64,000 nucleotides of DNA. Origin: Catalinimonas alkaloidigena (GTDB lineage: Bacteria > Bacteroidota > Bacteroidia > Cytophagales > Cyclobacteriaceae). The position numbers were made by a program, and so were the translations under genes. Shown piece after piece: positions 60,998 through 64,000 of the stretch (the stretch's first letter is position 1; every line of letters starts with the position of its first letter). The stretch lies in assembly GCF_029504655.1 (NCBI RefSeq), contig NZ_JAQFIL010000001.1:5337001-5401000 (forward strand). The letters run 5' to 3'. Below the pieces are notes generated by a model. The model was not told where the DNA came from and made no database searches. It saw only the letters and a list, made by a program, of their open reading frames with translations.

Positions 60998-62407
60998 TTA
61001 GTCCAAATAGGCTTCCACTGCTGCGGCCCGTTGTGTCGCGTGCGTTTTAAGCGTATTGACGGCTGACTGGAATTCAGCGCTACTGTTCAAAAATGTATAT
61101 CCATCGGTTTCACTGGTGGCATACGGTTCAATGAGGGCGGCATAGGTGGTGTAGGTGGCTTGTATTGTACTGGGATCAAACACTCCGCTTATCACCTCTT
61201 CCACGTACGTATCATATTGCGCTTTGTAAGATGTGTCTGCATACAAATACCCGATCAACGGCCATTGTGTTGATGACAAGCCTGAGAAATTTAGTGGTAG
61301 CGCCCCCTCCCTATTACCGTTTTGTAAAGCTTCATTATTATCCCAGGGAATCCAGGTGAGCAAGTTGTTGTCCGGATTATTATATAAATAATAATTGTGC
61401 GTCATCCTTCCGTAGGTATCCCAGTTTTGAATCACCGTATTTACTGCCAGGTACTTCAGGAATACATCCGTATCAAAGACAGTTTCCAGGCCCGCCCTCC
61501 AGGCAGCCGCATCCGTGGTTCGGTTGTCAGCATGCAAAGCGACGAACAGGTTCTGGATGTCGGACCAGTCGGCAGCCTCTTCATTGGTTTGTTTTACAAA
61601 AACAGATTCACTGAATGTGCCGGCGGCAAAGCTTGCCCCATTACCATCCGGTTTATACAAGTTCCCGTCATTATCAGAAAACTGGGTATCGATGACGGTA
61701 TCGTCTACTTCTTCAACGAGTGTATATAATCCAAAGTAAATGGGGCCATCACCATGATCTACATACAGGGTATAAAAGGCCGTATGCGAGCCAGCCAGTC
61801 CGGCATTTCTGAAAATATCACCGGCCACTTTTTCACGAAGAAAGGATTTATCGTTGTAGTTGTTTTTAAGACTCAGCTGCTTGAACCCAAAAAAACGTTG
61901 GTTCTCTATTTGTGGATAGTCATCTTCAAACTCATCAAAGTCCAGTTTGAAAGACAACTTCATATTTCCGGTCTGCCAGGTGGATGCCAAACTAGAGTTT
62001 CCTTTAAATCGGACTCCTACCCTATACCACGCTTTGCCTTCGTAAAACACTTCTGCCGGTACGAAGATGGGATTCTCATCGGAAAATGAATTACCTCCCC
62101 AACCTCTGAATCCAGTGGTGCCGTAAAGGCTGGTCAAATTTGCCAGCATTTCAGCCCAACGCTCTGACGAAATTACAATGTCTAAACGCTTTACTTCATT
62201 ATCCGGAAATACCTCATCAAAATTTGGTTCAGCATCATTGCTGTGCGTTTCAGTAGTCCAGTCGGTTGCTTCAAAATCAGCATCCTCAATCTCTGTTGTG
62301 GTTTCATCGTCTATTGTTGCGATGTCATCTTCTGAGCATCCTGTAATAAGCGTTATCACCATTAATACAGGCATCAATGAAGTTGAAAGCTTAATTATCA
62401 GTTTCAT
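60998..62407 (-). CDS. CotH-like protein kinase-fold lipoprotein
   Basis: 469 residues. SPII signal with lipobox LITGC at about 20-24. CotH motifs: an RFKGNSSLASTWQTGNMKLS segment at about 132-151 (the RGxxS and K/S nucleotide loop region), LSLKNNYNDKSFLREKVAGD, GLYTLVEEVDDTVI at about 226-239, GNLYKPDG, and the metal-site stretch LTWIPWDNNEAL at about 354-365 (Asp-Asn for Mg). CotH kinases phosphorylate secreted proteins or act as metal-dependent envelope enzymes; in Bacillus CotH modifies spore coat proteins. Here it is the first member of a compact export-like operon with LTD, DUF4956, HlyD and TolC. Substrate unknown; the LTD protein is the obvious candidate. Confidence 0.85.
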   Translation of the reverse strand: MKLIIKLSTSLMPVLMVITLITGCSEDDIATIDDETTTEIEDADFEATDWTTETHSNDAEPNFDEVFPDNEVKRLDIVISSERWAEMLANLTSLYGTTGFRGWGGNSFSDENPIFVPAEVFYEGKAWYRVGVRFKGNSSLASTWQTGNMKLSFKLDFDEFEDDYPQIENQRFFGFKQLSLKNNYNDKSFLREKVAGDIFRNAGLAGSHTAFYTLYVDHGDGPIYFGLYTLVEEVDDTVIDTQFSDNDGNLYKPDGNGASFAAGTFSESVFVKQTNEEAADWSDIQNLFVALHADNRTTDAAAWRAGLETVFDTDVFLKYLAVNTVIQNWDTYGRMTHNYYLYNNPDNNLLTWIPWDNNEALQNGNREGALPLNFSGLSSTQWPLIGYLYADTSYKAQYDTYVEEVISGVFDPSTIQATYTTYAALIEPYATSETDGYTFLNSSAEFQSAVNTLKTHATQRAAAVEAYLD

Positions 62408-62686
62408 GGTATTGTTTCATTTTTGTGGGTTGTTTTAGATAAGTCTTTATAAGGGGTATTTTGAATGTATAGACGTAGAACCTGTGTAATTCCCTCGGAA
62501 AAAAGATAAAATTCTACTTTTTCAATGGCTTGCTATATGTATTCGGTTGATGAGATTTGTAAAAGAAAAACAGGTGTATCAAACCCTTTAAAACAGGCCA
62601 TAACCAACCATTTGTATGTTTTGCCATTTTCCTTTAACTGAACTTTTTCTTCACCAACAAATAAATTGAAAGATTGACACTTCAAG

Positions 62687-63301
62687 TTATTCGCAGCTAT
62701 AATCTGGACCGCTTTCTATGGTTCCCTGGGGAGTTAGATCATAGAAAGCAAGGCCGGGAAAATCTGCATTGTACCGCTCTGGTCTGAAGATTCTATTTCC
62801 GTTCATTGCCTCATATTGATCAGCGATGCCATTGCTGCCTACCGGCTTGATATACTCCCAGACCGTTTCGCCATCGTAGCTCACCTCCTTCATCGTTCCG
62901 CTAGCTCCTACGCCAATCAGTGTATTGCCATTTAGCAGACGCACCACCCCTCCTACATAAGCGGAATACATATCCGTTTCCGTTACATCTGAATAGGTCC
63001 AGTAAAATCCGGATGGACCGTAAATGCCATCGGTAAGGCTGTACGAACCATCGGTATCTGAATTATCGTCAACATAGCTATCGGGTTGTTCGCAGGCATC
63101 CAAAGAAACGTCGGAGTCACCCAAACCGTCGCCGTTTACCTGCACACTGACGCCCTCCGTGTACTCATTTTTGAAATTAGCCAGTACTACACTTGTGATA
63201 TCTACCGAACCCTGGGTACTATCTATTTCCTCTGCAATATCATCACTCTGACATGATAGCAAGATCATGAGCATGATAGGTAAGAGTATTTCTTTCATCA
63301 T
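62687..63301 (-). CDS. Short lipoprotein resembling the C-terminus of arylsulfotransferase-like proteins
   Basis: 204 residues from ATG 63301; upstream starts at 63331 and 63319 would lengthen the signal and overlap the previous gene. Lipobox MILLSC at about 12-17, then DDIAEE. The C-terminal half, GGVVRLLNGNTLIGVGASGT then VSYDGETVWEYIKPVG and RIFRPERYNADFPGLAFYDL, resembles the final blades of secreted ASST/beta-propeller proteins, which are normally about 450-500 residues. Here only this part is left, joined to a short acidic segment (DGLGDSDVSLDACEQPDSYV). It may be a deletion-fusion remnant that is still open, or an autonomous small domain. It lies between a small membrane protein and the CotH operon. 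Confidence 0.55.
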   Translation of the reverse strand: MMKEILLPIMLMILLSCQSDDIAEEIDSTQGSVDITSVVLANFKNEYTEGVSVQVNGDGLGDSDVSLDACEQPDSYVDDNSDTDGSYSLTDGIYGPSGFYWTYSDVTETDMYSAYVGGVVRLLNGNTLIGVGASGTMKEVSYDGETVWEYIKPVGSNGIADQYEAMNGNRIFRPERYNADFPGLAFYDLTPQGTIESGPDYSCE

Positions 63302-63323
63302 TGATCGTTTAAAGTTCATTCGT

Positions 63324-63968
63324 TCAGGCACGAGTCAGGCGCTTTGGAGCTAAAAACGTTTTCCTAAACCTGGACCTGTAAAAAAGAAATCCCAACAGAC
63401 CAGCTACTACTATAGAGATGGCCCCAAACGCCCACTTACTATTCCATGAGGTCTCTGCCAACAGGATTTGATTATCCTCAAGGGATAGGCTGATTTGGAA
63501 ATTGTTTTCTTCATTGAGAATGAATTGAAATTTATCCAATTCTTCTTTTACGATGCTGAAAATAATCTGACTATGATGGATGTTCTCAAACCCTCTGTTT
63601 TCAACAAATACTTCCTCCACTGCTTCAGGCACTCCGGATAACTCAAAGGCGACAGTGGTGGCGTGCCCTAGCCTTACCAATCCATTTTCCAGTGTCACAT
63701 TTTCTTTATTTAGCTGTAGGGCTATATGCTCTTTCAGATGATTCACCAGCAATTGATTAAACTCTTCAGGAGAGGCATAGGAATCGTCACCGTACGCATT
63801 CCTTACTTCATACTGGAAAGCTGTCATGGAGGCGTTCAGTTGTAGCGTCCACTTCCCGGATTCGTGCTCAAGCAGTGTCAGTGAAGAAATATCTGGCTGG
63901 TGAGCGCTTGCAGACATTGCTATCAAAACCAGAACAGCTGCAATGATTGATTTTAATATCTTTTTCAT
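63324..63968 (-). CDS. Envelope protein of unknown function with C-terminal membrane anchor
   Basis: 214 residues from ATG 63968, giving a clean signal peptide (MKKILKSIIAAVLVLIAMSA, cleavage near SAHQ); ATGs at 63986 and 63995 are alternatives. The mature part is a periplasmic beta-rich domain of about 150 residues (DISSLTLLEHESGKWTLQLN, YGDDSYASPEEFNQLLVNHL). A C-terminal membrane helix (FGAISIVVAGLLGFLFY) ends in a basic tail (RSRFRKTFLAPKRLTRA). The layout resembles small DUF6702-like Bacteroidota proteins. It is close to the window end; genes further upstream are unseen. It is 22 bases before the next minus-strand gene, so probably cotranscribed. Confidence 0.6.
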   Translation of the reverse strand: MKKILKSIIAAVLVLIAMSASAHQPDISSLTLLEHESGKWTLQLNASMTAFQYEVRNAYGDDSYASPEEFNQLLVNHLKEHIALQLNKENVTLENGLVRLGHATTVAFELSGVPEAVEEVFVENRGFENIHHSQIIFSIVKEELDKFQFILNEENNFQISLSLEDNQILLAETSWNSKWAFGAISIVVAGLLGFLFYRSRFRKTFLAPKRLTRA

Positions 63969-64000
63969 AGCATTATTAGTTGACATATGCCCCATACAGG

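Overview
This window comes from a member of the Bacteroidota, most likely a marine Cytophagales-type bacterium. The evidence is SusC/SusD pairs, type IX secretion C-terminal sorting domains, SPII lipoproteins, LytS/LytTR and hybrid two-component systems, and the near absence of Shine-Dalgarno sequences. It is a chromosomal accessory region. Its core, about 12.5-46.6 kb, is a large alginate (polyuronate) utilization locus.

Layout. 1-2226: tail of a SusD gene, a small lipoprotein and a Tat-exported FAD oxidoreductase, the end of another SusCD-type operon. 2227-4993: AT-rich, with one secreted Ig-like protein and a decayed IS1-like fragment. 4994-11601 (minus): a two-component island made of a 1332-residue hybrid kinase, a type IX secreted protein and an NtrC-type activator without its DNA-binding domain. 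A second IS1-family relic lies on its other side (11850-12380). 12.5-46.6 kb: the alginate locus. 47-50.6 kb: a T9SS-tailed protein, a small unknown protein and a LytS/LytTR pair. 50.8-55.5 kb: an S41 protease, a small secreted Gly/Pro-rich protein and a large TonB-receptor-like barrel. 55.5-56.3 kb: non-coding with a MITE-like inverted repeat. 56.3-64 kb (minus): an EF-hand lipoprotein, then a compact operon of CotH-like kinase, lamin-tail lipoprotein, DUF4956 membrane protein, HlyD-type adaptor and TolC-like protein, preceded by two small envelope proteins.

How the alginate genes fit together (inference from family knowledge). SusC/SusD import oligomers made by surface lyases. Three PL6 proteins, one PL17, one further heparinase II/III-fold lyase and one PF05426 (PL5/PL38-like) lyase cut alginate to unsaturated monouronate. 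An ACS-family MFS carrier imports this, and KdgF opens it to DEH. One or more of three SDR enzymes reduce DEH to KDG, two PfkB kinases make KDPG, and Eda splits that to pyruvate and glyceraldehyde-3-phosphate. A phosphofructokinase with pyrophosphate-type active-site residues sits between the two kinases. Two paralogous FadR-type GntR regulators each have tandem TTGGTnnACCAA-like palindromes directly upstream.

Most notable signals: the phased GntR operators; a mosaic PL6 duplication; the PPi-type PFK inside an Entner-Doudoroff locus; an NRAMP-like transporter lacking both metal motifs; IS1 relics bracketing the two-component island; and the CotH/LTD/DUF4956/HlyD/TolC operon, which looks like an export system without a recognisable pump and is the best candidate for an undescribed system. 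No tRNA, rRNA or CRISPR array was seen.
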